Below are positions 12,545-25,700 of a stretch of DNA of 64,000 nt, piece after piece; the first letter of the stretch is position 1; each line of letters starts with the position of its first letter. Below the pieces are notes generated by a model. The model searched no databases and was not told where the DNA came from. It saw only the letters and a list, made by a program, of their open reading frames with translations. Source of the DNA: Sipunculus nudus (Eukaryota > Annelida > Sipuncula > Golfingiida > Sipunculidae); contig CM049306.1 in assembly GCA_026874595.1 (NCBI GenBank), positions 19,771,019-19,835,018 on the forward strand. Direction: 5' to 3'. Made by a program: the position numbers and the translations under genes.

Positions 12545-13311
12545 ACTAGATATTTCTTGGCCCCGCAGGTGCCATAGTATCCCCAGACAATCCCCCCCCC
12601 CCCCCCTTTAAGAATAGGCCCCCCTATCTTCAGCAACAATTAATATCAGACCACTCTCAAAAGAAAAGGTCACTCTCATAGAAAATGTTAATCACCCGAA
12701 TTTCAATATACATCATCCCCTAATCCATGTATATGTATATGCTTAATATGAAAGAAATCTGTCCATTAGTTTTTGACTTATAATGCCTGCAGTACTGTAA
12801 AGTAGCAATGATGGGTATTAAACTGCACAAAATCAAGTAAAAGAATAACAGGTTGCGCCACAAGTTTCCGGTACATGACAATACTATCCAAGATCTTCTG
12901 TCAAGTTGATTTTTGGACCAATCCATGAATCCCTTATTGAGATATTAATGATTTTGTGCGATTTTCACCATATATGGCAATATTCAAGGTCATGGCCACT
13001 CATGGGAAAGGTCATGACCCCAATTTAAATAAACATCATCCAATAACCCATATCTATTTATATGAATAATATGAAAGAAATCTGTCCATTAGTTTATGAC
13101 TTATAATGCTCACAAGGTCAAGGACACTCCTATGTAAGGTCATGACCTCATTTTAAATAGGCGTCATCCTCTCACCCATATCTATACATATACCAAGTTT
13201 GGTAAAGATCCGTGAAATACCAGAGTTATCGCGCCAACAAGATTTATACATGGCAGTGGCGGCGGGACCGGTATGAAAACAGTATCCCCCAGACTTTGTC
13301 TGGGGATACAG
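12545..13311 (+). mobile_element. Short element with ACTAGA 5' end, 14-bp sub-terminal inverted repeat and 3' hairpin
   Basis: Opens with AACTAGA (12544-12550). A 14-bp motif GTATCCCCAGACAA (12577-12590) has its exact reverse complement at 13296-13309, where it forms the 3' arm of a terminal hairpin (13282-13309). The interior is a reversed diverged relative of 9120-9600 and contains GGTCATGACC palindromes. There is no coding capacity, so it is a non-autonomous element. The design matches Helentron-derived elements better than a cut-and-paste MITE because one end is a hairpin. Confidence 0.7.
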
Positions 13312-13828
13312 TTAAGATGGCAGGAATCTAAGGGCTCCGATTTGTTCAGAATTGTTTTTGGGCAAATTCTAGATTCCTCCTTTCTTTATTCCTCCCCCCC
13401 CCCCCCCCAGACTTCTACAAAAGGGATTTTTGTGAATCTTTGCTTATTTTTTTTTCACCCCCCCCCCCCCCCCCCCCACGACTTCTACACAAGGAATTTT
13501 TGTCAATTTAAGATTCATTAGCACACATTTCTCACATTCCATTCATGAGAGTTTAAGCCCTCTGAACAGTATTAAGTTTCAAACACCATCTGTACATCTT
13601 TCATTTATAAAACAGAACACTACTTTCAACCATGCTTCAACCATTATACAAATGTCAGCCCAATTTGATACACAAAACAAGTATTCCTGTTTATAAATAT
13701 TTATTAGCCTTCTGCAAACATTTTCTTGGCACAATGACTTGTGTAGTCAAAACATTTCTTTCAAGAGCATGACCCACAATGAAATCAATTTTAAATGATA
13801 AGAATATAAAATTAGGATAAAAAGGACA
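13312..13828. other. Poly-C-rich repeat DNA, no gene
   Basis: Two direct copies of a segment containing CTTCTACA(A/C)AAGG and long C runs (13387-13398 and 13459-13478). No gene seen. Confidence 0.5.
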
Positions 13829-15766
13829 AACAAGTGACCCATGGGTCAGGACTCAGCTGAATTTGACATGTATACATGTGATGCATGTATTAATTATTCA
13901 GCTGATGTTATGATCTGGTAAAAATAGTTGAGGATACTTGAACAGTGGGTAGAATGACTTCCAGAGTGCTCAAAATCATGTTTTTTTGCCCATAGTCCTT
14001 CAAAAATAGGTAACAGCAAGGTGCAAGGAACTCTCCAGATGCTAAGTTAGAAGCAGTTTTCTATGGCAAACTGCTAAGACTTGTGTCTATCTTACTTATA
14101 GGGTACTCAAATCATGCTTTTTTTTCCAAACAGGTCACAGAATATAGGTCACAGTGACCTTATTTTGGATGTAAATGAAGGCATTACAATTACCTCCCTT
14201 TATATTAATAAGACCTTTCTAGAGCCAACTGTTGTATATATCATGACCTGTCAAGACTTTCTGGGTGCTCAAAATTAGGTTTTCTGCTCACAACTCAAGA
14301 GAATATAGGTCACAGTGACCTAATTTCAGAATAAAAGGAGACTTGCCAAGGACCCCCCTGGATGTTATATCAGAAGGTTCTAGGTCCAACAGGAAGGTTT
14401 GGTGCCATGCCTGACTGTCTAGGTGCTCATTAGCATATTTTTGGCCAGTTTCTTGCAGAATATAGGTCACCATGATCCACTTTCAGGTTTCAAAGAATTA
14501 GCTAGAACCTTGGATGCTGTGTTATAAGATTCTGGGCCCACCAGTTACAATTTGTGTCCTGTCCAACTGTTTGGTTGTTCAAAATCATGTTTTTTGCCAG
14601 TCACTCTGGGAATATAGGTCAAGGCAACCTTATTTCGTGTTTCCAAGGACATATCCAGGACATCCTTGAATTTTACATTAGAAGATTCTAGGCCAAATTG
14701 ATACAATCTGTGCCCTGTCAGAATCAGTGCTGAAAATTGTGTTATGGGCCAGTAGTTAGGTTATAGTGACCTATATTTTGCGAATCTCAGGCTTCCAAAG
14801 AGATTTGCCTAGGACCTCCCTGGATGTACAATTAAAAGTTTCTAGGTCTAATGATTATGGTTTGTGCCCTGTTATTGTCCCTACTGCTTTATATGATGGG
14901 TCTCAAAAAGAGAAAAAAATACATAAAAATTAGAAAAAGTACAGATGGCACAAACAGTCTTCAGGAAATTCTAAACACTCAATATTCAAAATGTATAGAA
15001 ATAATCATGGCAATCAATTCATTAGTTATTCAGATACTTCAGCTTTTGTATCATAGTTAATTATTCTGGGGGTTCTTTTTAGCCCCTTAGCTTGGAAGAT
15101 ATAGGTCACAGTGACCCATTTGAGTTTTCCAGGGAGAGTTTTATGGACCTCTATGGGTGTTCAGAAAGTAGCTTCTAGATTCAGCAGTTACAATTTGTGC
15201 ACTGTCAGACTCTCTGGGTGCTCAAAATCATATTATTGGCCCATAGTTTGCAAAAATAGGTCACCATGACCTAATTTCAGGTTTTCAAAGGAGATTTGCC
15301 TAGGATCTCCCTGAATGGACAGTTAAAACCTATGTCTAAAAGTTAGTGTGTGCCCTATTAACATCCAGACTGCTTCATTTGAAGGTGTCAAATATAGAGG
15401 AAAAAAATACAAAATTTAGAAAAATTCATGTGGCACAGTATGGAAAGAATCATGGCATTTAATGCGTTAATTATTCTGATTTTGAACTTTTGTATCCAAT
15501 TTTTAATTATATTGGGGGGGGGGGGGGGTGTACTTCCGAGCATGATACAATTTTTAATTATTTTGGTTTTGGGGGGGGGGGGGGGGGGTCCTTACGAGCA
15601 TATGGCTCGAAGGATACAGGTCACACTGACCTTATTTAAGGTTTTTGAAGGAAATTTTTAATGAACCTCCATGTTTTCAGACGGACAGATGAACAGACAG
15701 ACGTACGACGCATAGAGAGTGATCGCTATAGTTCAGAGGACTTTCTGTCAGCTGAGCTAAAAATGA
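13829..15766 (+). mobile_element. TCAGCTGAG-type repeat element with G-tracts
   Basis: Starts ACAAGTGACCCATGGGTCA followed by ACTCAGCTGAA; ends with a GACGGACAGATGAACAGACA tract and GTCAGCTGAGCTAAAAA. The middle holds repeated modules marked by AATATAGGTCACAGTGACC. G-runs at ~15515 and ~15573 sit at the position that reads TCTGGGGGGTACTT in other copies, so they are expansions of a short native G-run. Confidence 0.8.
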
Positions 15767-15885
15767 CCTTTTATAACATTCTTATGCAAATGGTGATGCA
15801 CTTTCAACATTAACATTTAATGTTATCAAAATTTCTTACACCTTAAACTAAATTCTGATGTATTAATGTTTCAACTTAAAAAGAT

Positions 15886-16215
15886 TGCAATAAATATAAC
15901 AAGTGTATCATCTTTACACTACGCAAGCACGAACAGATTTTTACATCATCAGATTTGAAAGATTCATAAAACGCAATAAATGTAACAATTGTATCACCTT
16001 TATATAACGCAAGCACTGAATAACTGATTTTAACACCATCAGATTTGAACAATTCATAAAACGCAATAAATGTGACAATTGTATCATCTTTATATAACGC
16101 AAGCACTAACTGATTTTAACACCATATTTGAACAATTCATAAAACTCAATATGTAACAATTGTATTACCTTTATATAACACAAGCACTAACATATTTTAA
16201 CAATTCATAAAACCT
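15886..16215. repeat. ~88-bp tandem repeat in the probable 3' region of the MAM gene
   Basis: Four imperfect copies marked by ACGCAAGCAC (about 15920, 16007, 16096, 16182) and AATAAATGTAACAATTGTAT. It lies just downstream of the MAM stop codon and would be within the 3' UTR if transcription runs that far. A minus-strand ATTAAA (15816-15821 on the + strand as TTTAAT) is a weak candidate poly(A) signal. Confidence 0.75.
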
Positions 16216-16550
16216 ACCATAAAACATTAAGCCATTAACACAAGCACTTAACACACTTTCTACAGTTCAAACTTATCAGGCAAGTCACTTAACACAAGTC
16301 ACTTAACAAATATTTCAGCTTTAACATTAAAACAATCAAGGAAAAGAATCAAGCTATAACATTAAAACAAAACAGAAAACATAAAAATGGTCAGTTTACA
16401 GCCCTTTGCCTCAGATTTTGCCGATTTCCCTGATACATCTCACACAACATTCTATATTTTAAACTGCCATTCATTGTCACAAGGCAAAAAAAAATATTAA
16501 TTTAACAAAAATTAACAAGATTCAGGTCATGAGCATCTCTTGGGTCCAGG

Positions 16551-16705
16551 TCAAGGAACACAACGTCCAGGGGTCAACTTCAGGTCATCGATGGCAATGT
16601 CACCTAGGGAGCCACTTCCCACTGTTCCATGAATCTGCACCTTGTAGGACAATTGTTCCTCTCCCACTTCAACTTCCATGAATTTCCATGCATTTTCAGA
16701 TGGAC
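16551..16705 (-). CDS. MAM E exon 3, terminal exon with stop
   Basis: Acceptor TATTACAG immediately above 16705; stop TGA is the complement of 16551-16553. Encodes GPSENAWKFMEVEV ... GDIAIDDLKLTPGRCVP: the last third of a MAM domain with its final Cys four residues from the end. The 72-bp array begins only about 60 bases upstream of this acceptor, leaving little room for the branch point. Confidence 0.88.
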
Positions 16706-19700
16706 CTGTAATAATAAGTTCTTGATTAAGAAAGATATCCATGTATAAACAATGTGTGAGAACAATATCCATGTATAGATCACAATATGAAACAAAAGTT
16801 GTCAGAGACCATGTGTACAGTCTCCCACCAGAAGGATCCTCCATGTATAGATCACAATATGATACAAAAGTTGTCAGAGACCATGTGTACAGTCTCCCAC
16901 CAGAAGGATCCTCATGTATAGATCACAATATAAAAACAAAAGTTGTCAGAGACCATGTGTACAGTCTCCCACCAGAAGGATCCTCCATGTATAGATCACA
17001 ATATGAAACAAAAGTTGTCAGAGACCATGTGTACAGTCTCCCACCAGAAGGATCCTCCATGTATAGATCACAATATGAAACAAAAGTTGTCAGAGACCAT
17101 GTGTACAGTCTCCCACCAGAAGGATCCTCCATGTATAGATCACAATATGATACAAAAGTTGTCAGAGACCATGTGTACAGTCTCCCACCAGAAGGATCCT
17201 CCATGTATAGATCACAATATGATACAAAAGTTGTCAGAGACCATGTGTACAGTCTCCCACCAGAAGGATCCTCCATGTATAGATCACAATATGAAACAAA
17301 AGTTGTCAGAGACCATGTGTACAGTCTCCCACCAGAAGGATCCTCCATGTATAGATCACAATATGAAACAAAAGTTGTCAGAGACCATGTGTACAGTCTC
17401 CCACCAGAAGGATCCTCCATGTATAGATCACAATATGAAACAAAAGTTGTCAGAGACCATGTGTACAGTCTCCCACCAGAAGGATCCTCCATGTATAGAT
17501 CACAATATGAAACAAAAGTTGTCAGAGACCATGTGTACAGTCTCCCACCAGAAGGATCCTCCATGTATAGATCACAATATAAAAACAAAAGTTGTCAGAG
17601 ACCATGTGTACAGTCTCCCACCAGAAGGATCCTCCATGTATAGATCACAATATAAAAACAAAAGTTGTCAGAGACCATGTGTACAGTCTCCCACCAGAAG
17701 GATCCTCCATGTATAGATCACAATATAAAAACAAAAGTTGTCAGAGACCATGTGTACAGTCTCCCACCAGAAGGATCCTCCATGTATAGATCACAATATG
17801 AAACAAAAGTTGTCAGAGACCATGTGTACAGTCTCCCACCAGAAGGATCCTCCATGTATAGATCACAATATGAAACAAAAGTTGTCAGAGACCATGTGTA
17901 CAGTCTCCCACCAGAAGGATCCTCCATGTATAGATCACAATATGAAACAAAAGTTGTCAGAGACCATGTGTACAGTCTCCCCACCAGAAGGATCCTCCAT
18001 GTATAGATCACAATATGAAACAAAAGTTGTCAGAGACCATGTGTACAGTCTCCCCACCAGAAGGATCCTCCATGTATAGATCACAATATGAAACAAAAGT
18101 TGTCAGAGACCATGTGTACAGTCTCCCCACCAGAAGGATCCTCCATGTATAGATCACAATATGAAACAAAAGTTGTCAGAGACCATGTGTACAGTCTCCC
18201 CACCAGAAGGATCCTCCATGTATAGATCACAATATAAAAACAAAAGTTGTCAGAGACCATGTGTACAGTCTCCCCACCAGAAGGATCCTCCATGTATAGA
18301 TCACAATATGAAACAAAAGTTGTCAGAGACCATGTGTACAGTCTCCCCACCAGAAGGATCCTCCATGTATAGATCACAATATAAAAACAAAAGTTGTCAG
18401 AGACCATGTGTACAGTCTCCCCACCAGAAGGATCCTCCATGTATAGATCACAATATGAAACAAAAGTTGTCAGAGACCATGTGTACAGTCTCCCCACCAG
18501 AAGGATCCTCCATGTATAGATCACAATATGAAACAAAAGTTGTCAGAGACCATGTGTACAGTCTCCCCACCAGAAGGATCCTCCATGTATAGATCACAAT
18601 ATGAAACAAAAGTTGTCAGAGACCATGTGTACAGTCTCCCCACCAGAAGGATCCTCCATGTATAGATCGCAATATGAAACAAAAGTTGTCAGAGACCATG
18701 TGTACAGTCTCCCCACCAGAAGGATCCTCCATGTATAGATCACAATATGAAACAAAAGTTGTCAGAGACCATGTGTACAGTCTCCCACCAGAAGGATCCT
18801 CCATGTATAGATCACAATATGAAACAAAAGTTGTCAGAGACCATGTGTACAGTCTCCCACCAGAAGGATCCTCCATGTATAGATCACAATATGAAACAAA
18901 AGTTGTCAGAGACCATGTGTACAGTCTCCCACCAGAAGGATCCTCCATGTATAGATCACAATATGAAACAAAAGTTGTCAGAGACCATGTGTACAGTCTC
19001 CCCACCAGAAGGATCCTCCATGTATAGATCACAATATGAAACAAAAGTTGTCAGAGACCATGTGTACAGTCTCCCCACCAGAAGGATCCTCCATGTATAG
19101 ATCACAATATGAAACAAAAGTTGTCAGAGACCATGTGTACAGTCTCCCCACCAGAAGGATCCTCCATGTATAGATCACAATATGAAACAAAAGTTGTCAG
19201 AGACCATGTGTACAGTCTCCCCACCAGAAGGATCCTCCATGTATAGATCACAATATGAAACAAAAGTTGTCAGAGACCATGTGTACAGTCTCCCACCAGA
19301 AGGATCCTCCATGTATAGATCACAATATGAAACAAAAGTTGTCAGAGACCATGTGTACAGTCTCCCACCAGAAGGATCCTCCATGTATAGATCACAATAT
19401 GAAACAAAAGTTTTCAGAGACCATGTGTACAGTCTCCCACCAGAAGGATCCTCCATGTATAGATCACAATATGAAACAAAAGTTGTCAGAGACCATGTGT
19501 ACAGTCTCCCACCAGAAGGATCCTCCATGTATAGATCACAATATGAAACAAAAGTTGTCAGAGACCATGTGTACAGTCTCCCACCAGAAGGATCCTCCAT
19601 GTATAGATCACAATATGAAACAAAAGTTGTCAGAGACCATGTGTACAGTCTCCCACCAGAAGGATCCTCCATGTATAGATCACAATATGAAACAAAAGTT

Positions 19701-22700
19701 GTCAGAGACCATGTGTACAGTCTCCCACCAGAAGGATCCTCCATGTATAGATCACAATATGAAACAAAAGTTGTCAGAGACCATGTGTACAGTCTCCCAC
19801 CAGAAGGATCCTCCATGTATAGATCACAATATGAAACAAAAGTTGTCAGAGACCATGTGTACAGTCTCCCACCAGAAGGATCCTCCATGTATAGATCACA
19901 ATATGAAACAAAAGTTGTCAGAGACCATGTGTACAGTCTCCCACCAGAAGGATCCTCCATGTATAGATCACAATATAAAAACAAAAGTTGTCAGAGACCA
20001 TGTGTACAGTCTCCCACCAGAAGGATCCTCCATGTATAGATCACAATATAAAAACAAAAGTTGTCAGAGACCATGTGTACAGTCTCCCACCAGAAGGATC
20101 CTCCATGTATAGATCACAATATAAAAACAAAAGTTGTCAGAGACCATGTGTACAGTCTCCCACCAGAAGGATCCTCCATGTATAGATCACAATATAAAAA
20201 CAAAAGTTGTCAGAGACCATGTGTACAGTCTCCCACCAGAAGGATCCTCAATCTTTGCGGTGCTGACATCAAGGACCAAACCATCCCCCAAATATCAAAG
20301 AATACATGTATTTTAGTGAAATAGCCATATGTAACAATGGGGTAGAATCCTCAGTATTAAAACATTATGGAGATTCAGATTACTTCCAAAATATAATGGG
20401 TTGTTCTTTGAGTGTTATCCTAATCCTCCACAACATAAAAACAAGTGGCCCATGGGCCATGACCCTCAGCTGAATTCAAGGTGCCTTGAACAATGGGCAA
20501 AAGACTCCCAGAGTCAAAATCATGTATTTTGCCAATAGCCCTTAGATATAGGTTTCAGTGACCTTAATTTACATGCAGCTGCTACCATTTATGCCCTCCT
20601 GAATAATTTAACGTTAAAATCTGATTTTAAGTTCTTTCACACAGCTTGTAGAAAATGGGTCAGAGTGAAACCCATATCAGGTTTCAAAGGAGATTTTTAG
20701 GGACCTCCCTTGAAAGTCATGTATGAGGATTTTAGGCCAAATGGATACAATTTGTGCCCCACCTGACTCGCTTGGTGCTCATATTTTCTCCCCTAATTTA
20801 CAAAATATAGTTAACCATGACCTAATTTCAATTTTCCAAGGATATTTTTCATGGAACTTTATGGATATCAGTTAGAAGATTCTATGTCATACACTCATGA
20901 TTTGTGCCCTGTTAATGGACAACTGCTTCATTTGAAGTTCTCAAAAATAGACAAAAATGTGTAAAAAAAGTTTAAACTAGAATGGCTCGTTTTTGCAGTC
21001 CAAACGAGCCAGTCCAAAACATATATATGTCTACAGTTTTACAGGAACTGATGAAGCACTCCATGATCAAAAAGCAGGCAAAGAATCAGAGCAATTAATG
21101 AATTAGATATTCAAATACAGAAGCTTTTGTATCACATTTTTAATTATTCTAGGGGTACTTACAAGCCAAATAGCTCGGAGGATATGGGTAACAGAGACCT
21201 AATTTCAGGTATCAATGAAGACTTTTCATTGACCTCTTTAGATGATAAGTTAGAAGATTCTAGGTCACACTGTGATGATTTGTGCCCTGTTAACAGATGA
21301 TGCTTTATTTGAATGGTCTCAAATATAGAAAAAAATGCTTGAAAATTAAAAAATATACAGGTGGAGCCACCATTCTGCAAAAACTGATGAAACACTCCAT
21401 GACCAATATTCCTGCAAAGAATCATGGTGATCAATGCATTAGTTGTTCAGATACTGGAGCTTTTGTATCAAATTTTTAATTATTCTTTGGGGTACTTTTG
21501 AGCCCCATAGCTTGGAGGATATAGGTACAGAGACCTAAATTCAGGTTTCAAAGGAGACTTTTCATGGGCCTCTCTGCATGACACGAGAGAAGATTCTAGG
21601 TCCAGTCGTTACGATTTTTTGCCCTGTTAACAGATGACTGGATCTTAAGGGGTCTCAAAAAAAGAGAAATAAAATCCTAAAAAATAAAAAAAAAATACAG
21701 GTGGCGCCACCAGTCTGCAGAAACTGAAGGAACTCTCCATGATGAAATTATCCTTGCAAAAAATCATGGTGATCAATGCATTAGTTGTTCAGATACTCGA
21801 GCTTTTGTATCAAATTTTCCATTATTCTGGGGGGTACTTCAGAGCCCCATACCTCAGAAGTTATGGGTAACAGAGACCTAATTTCAGGTTTCCAAAGAGA
21901 CTTTTCTAGGCCTCCCTGCATGTCAAGAGAGAAGATTCTAGGTCCATTCATTAAGATTTGTGCCCTGTTAACAGATGACTGCATCTTAAAAGAGGTCTCA
22001 AAAATAGAGAAAAAATTCTTAAAAAAATTTTAAAAAAATACAGGTGGCGCCACCAGTCTACAGAAACTGATGAAACTCTCCATGATGAATATCCATGCAA
22101 AAAATCACGGTGATCAATGCATTATTTGTTCAGATACTTGAGCTTTTGTATCAAATTTTCCATTGTTCTGGGGGGTAATTCGGAGCCCCATAGCTCAAGG
22201 TTATGGGTGACAGAGACCTAATTTCAAGTTTCCAAGGGGAATTTCCATGGGCCTCCCTGCATGTCAAGAGAGAAGATTCTAGGTCCAGTTGTTATGATTT
22301 GTGCCCTGTTAACAGATGACCACATCTTAAAGAGGTCTCAAAAAACGAGAAATAAAATCGTAAAAAATCGATAAAAATACAGTTGGTGCCACCATTCTGC
22401 AGAAACTGATGAAACTCCATGATCAATATCCATGCAAAAAATCATGGTGATCAATGCATCAGTTGTTCAGAGGCTTGAGCTTTTGTATTAAATTTTCCTT
22501 TACTTAGGGGGGTACTTCAGAGCCCCATACCTCAGAGGTAATGGGTAACAGAGACCTAATTACAGGTTTCCAAAGAGACTTTTCTAGGCCTCCCTGCATG
22601 TCAAGAGAGAAGATTCTAGGTCCATTTGTTAAGATTTGTGCCCTGTTAACAGATGATGGCATCTTAAAGAGGTCTCAAAAATAGAGAAAAAAATTGTAAA

Positions 22701-25700
22701 AATCGAAAAAACACAGATGGCGCCACCAGACTGCAGAAACTGATGAAACTCTCCATGATCAATATCCAAGCTAAGAATCATGGTGATCAATGCAATAGTT
22801 GTTCAGATACTTGAGCTTTTGTATCAAATTTTCCATTATTCTGGGGGGTACTTTGGAGCCCCATAGCTTGAAGAATATGGGTAACAGGGACCTAATTTCA
22901 GGTTTCCAAGAAGATTTATTATGGACCTCCCAGGATGCTAGTAAGAAGATTCCAGGTCTAGCGGTTACAATTTGTGCCCTGTTAACTGATGGACGGACAA
23001 CAGACAAAGAGGGATCGCTGTAGTCACCTGAAAGTCACCTGAGCTAAAAAACTGTCCAGAAGTTTTTGCACAAAACTGCACACAGGCAAACCGACAAACC
23101 AGGGTTTCAGTATACTTATTGCCACCTGGCAAAGGTATAACAAAACAGGCTGATACACTGCAATTTGCCAGAATCCCATCTTTTTAACTTTGCACATCTG
23201 CTAACCTGACAAGACCAAAATTGTATAGTGGCACTCTTGAAACCAAGCTGCAGCGAAGGTGAAAAATCTACACTGGCTAGGTGTGATACAGGCTTAGATC
23301 TTGTATGTATACATTTGGAAAAGGTCACCTTTTGGTTTGTATTTTGATACTATTTGTGAAAAAATATAAAAGAACATTCACACAATGCAAAATAACCTTT
23401 AAAATAATTAGAGAAAATTAACCCAATTCAGTAAAGAGAATATATAAAAATAATATGCAAAGGATACAAAAGCTTGAACATCTGACAATTTGAAATATTT
23501 GGTGATGTTTCAAGAAAGAATCAGCCTGCTCAAGTTCAAAGGAATCTGCTTTAGTATAGTTGCCAACAAAATTATCAATGGGAATATTTTGCCAACAAAA
23601 TTATCTATGAGAATGTCTTACCAGATGATATCCAGAGTGGTTCATCACTGTTCTTTCCTGGTTCTATGACTGCCAGTGATCCCAGGTCTGCACCATACAT
23701 ATGGTAATACATGGATAGACAGCGAATACCAGGAGGGATGGAGTCAGTCTCAAGCACTGCTACATCACCAGGGTTACGGGATGTTGCTTCAATGTACACA
23801 TAGAACCCTGCAATGTATAAGAATGACTATACTGATGCATGTGTCAATGTACACATAGAACCCTGCAATGTATAAGAACGTCTATACTGATGCATGTGTC
23901 AATGTACACACAATCTTACAATGTATAACTAATGCATCAGTATAGACAATGTACACATAGAACCCTGCAAAGTGTAGGAATATCTGTAATCTTGTATGTG
24001 TCAATATGCACTGGTTACTCTGCAATGTATAAGAATATCTATACTGATGTATGTTTTAGTGACAAAGGGAATCTAAGGATATTACTATCTAAAATTAGTA
24101 AAATTTAAAATTAGTATAATAATCTTGAGAATCTGAAAAGTGAAATATTTCACTGTGCAAAAATGTGTATAATACATGTATTATTAAATGACAGTGATAT
24201 TAAAAATTCCATTGCAGGTGTAGTCCTCTTGCGCCTGATATGGCAGCTTCGGTTGTATGCTCCCCAGGGAGCCGAGAAAAGCTACAAGAATGAAAAGGCC
24301 CGAAAGACAAGGAAGGCAAAGTCGGATGAGACTGACACCGTCGGTGATATCAGACTATAAAAAACCCTCACCTTTACCTTAGTCTTACATGGGTGGCCCT
24401 AATTTCCTCATCACCTTACATTTCCTAGCTCATGAAAACAATGCCTAAATCTTAAACATCATCAGGGAATTTCCTTAAATTTGCCTTTCACAAGAGCATT
24501 GTTTCTTCTAAACAGTATCAAAAACCTAGGATTTATTTTTTTTTATGGAGTCTAGAACCCAAGCCCAAAATGCATTGCTTTAGAAACAAGTGACCCATAG
24601 GTCATGCAGCTCAGCTGCCTTAAACAGCCTGTTATGTTAAAATTTTAGTGCTAAAAACATGTGTAACTCGCAAAATAAACGTAACAGTGACCAAGATTTT
24701 GGTATGCAAGGAGATTTACCAAGGATCTACCTGGATATTATGTTAAAAGTTTTTAGGTCAAGCAGTTATGATTTGTGCATTGCTAACAACTGGCTAGCCG
24801 TAATTTCTGAGTACTAGAACAAAACAAAAAATGTGTCAAAATTATTTTTAGATGGCACCCCCAGTCTTCCATAGCTGAAGGGCTATCTATAATCAATAAG
24901 CTTGCCAAATATCAGAAAGGTCCATGCAATCAATACTGAGATATTATACCTAAAAGATGAATTTCATATATACATCAATAGCCGAAAATTGTGTCTACCA
25001 CAGTTCTGGAGAACTGGCTGGGGGAATTTAAAACAAAAATCTTTGTTTTGCCGCCCAGAACACTAACATAAGTCTGATTTTCACCAAGGATGTCAAGTTA
25101 CAAGTTTCTAGGTCAAGCATTTACCATTTGTGACTTATTAAATGACCAAAAGAAACAAAAAGACTGGACGGATGACAGATAAAGGGTGATTGCTATAGGT
25201 CAGATGATCTATGGTCAGCATAGCTAATAAAAAGGGTGACATTATGGATTCTGGGAACGCAGCCCTGTATGAATTACTTCAGCAATAGAATGGAGTGGTT
25301 TTACTATGAAGCCCAAAATAAGACTACAGCGATAATACAGATAAGACAGCTGAAAACCTGCCAGATTTGACTGATGCTACTTAAAAGTAAGATGTTAAAC
25401 AGGTTTGTCTAACACCTTCACAGACTGAGCTTTCCACACTTAGGATCCCAGGGATGTGTACCATAGAGGCACTCAGATTTCCAACCAGATTGGTTATATT
25501 TCACAGTGAATTTGCACTTCTTGTCAGTTAATTTATATTTAATCTGACAATTTATATTTACAATTCTGCCACTCTGGATTTTATGATAAAAAGTATAAAA
25601 TCTTATCAGAAGTAAGGAGAAAATTTTCTGAAAAAAAGAATGAAAAGAGTGAGTATCTATACAAAATGGCATGATTTTTTTTATAATTCTCCAGCATGCG

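Noticed and set aside
16767-20249. CRISPR-like array of regular repeats
   Set aside because: Units are contiguous with no unique spacers, and the DNA is clearly eukaryotic.
16741-20324. Very long open frames (up to 300 codons) on both strands across the 72-bp array
   Set aside because: They arise because the unit length is a multiple of three and lacks stops; single-base indel variants break every frame, and frames are open on both strands at once.
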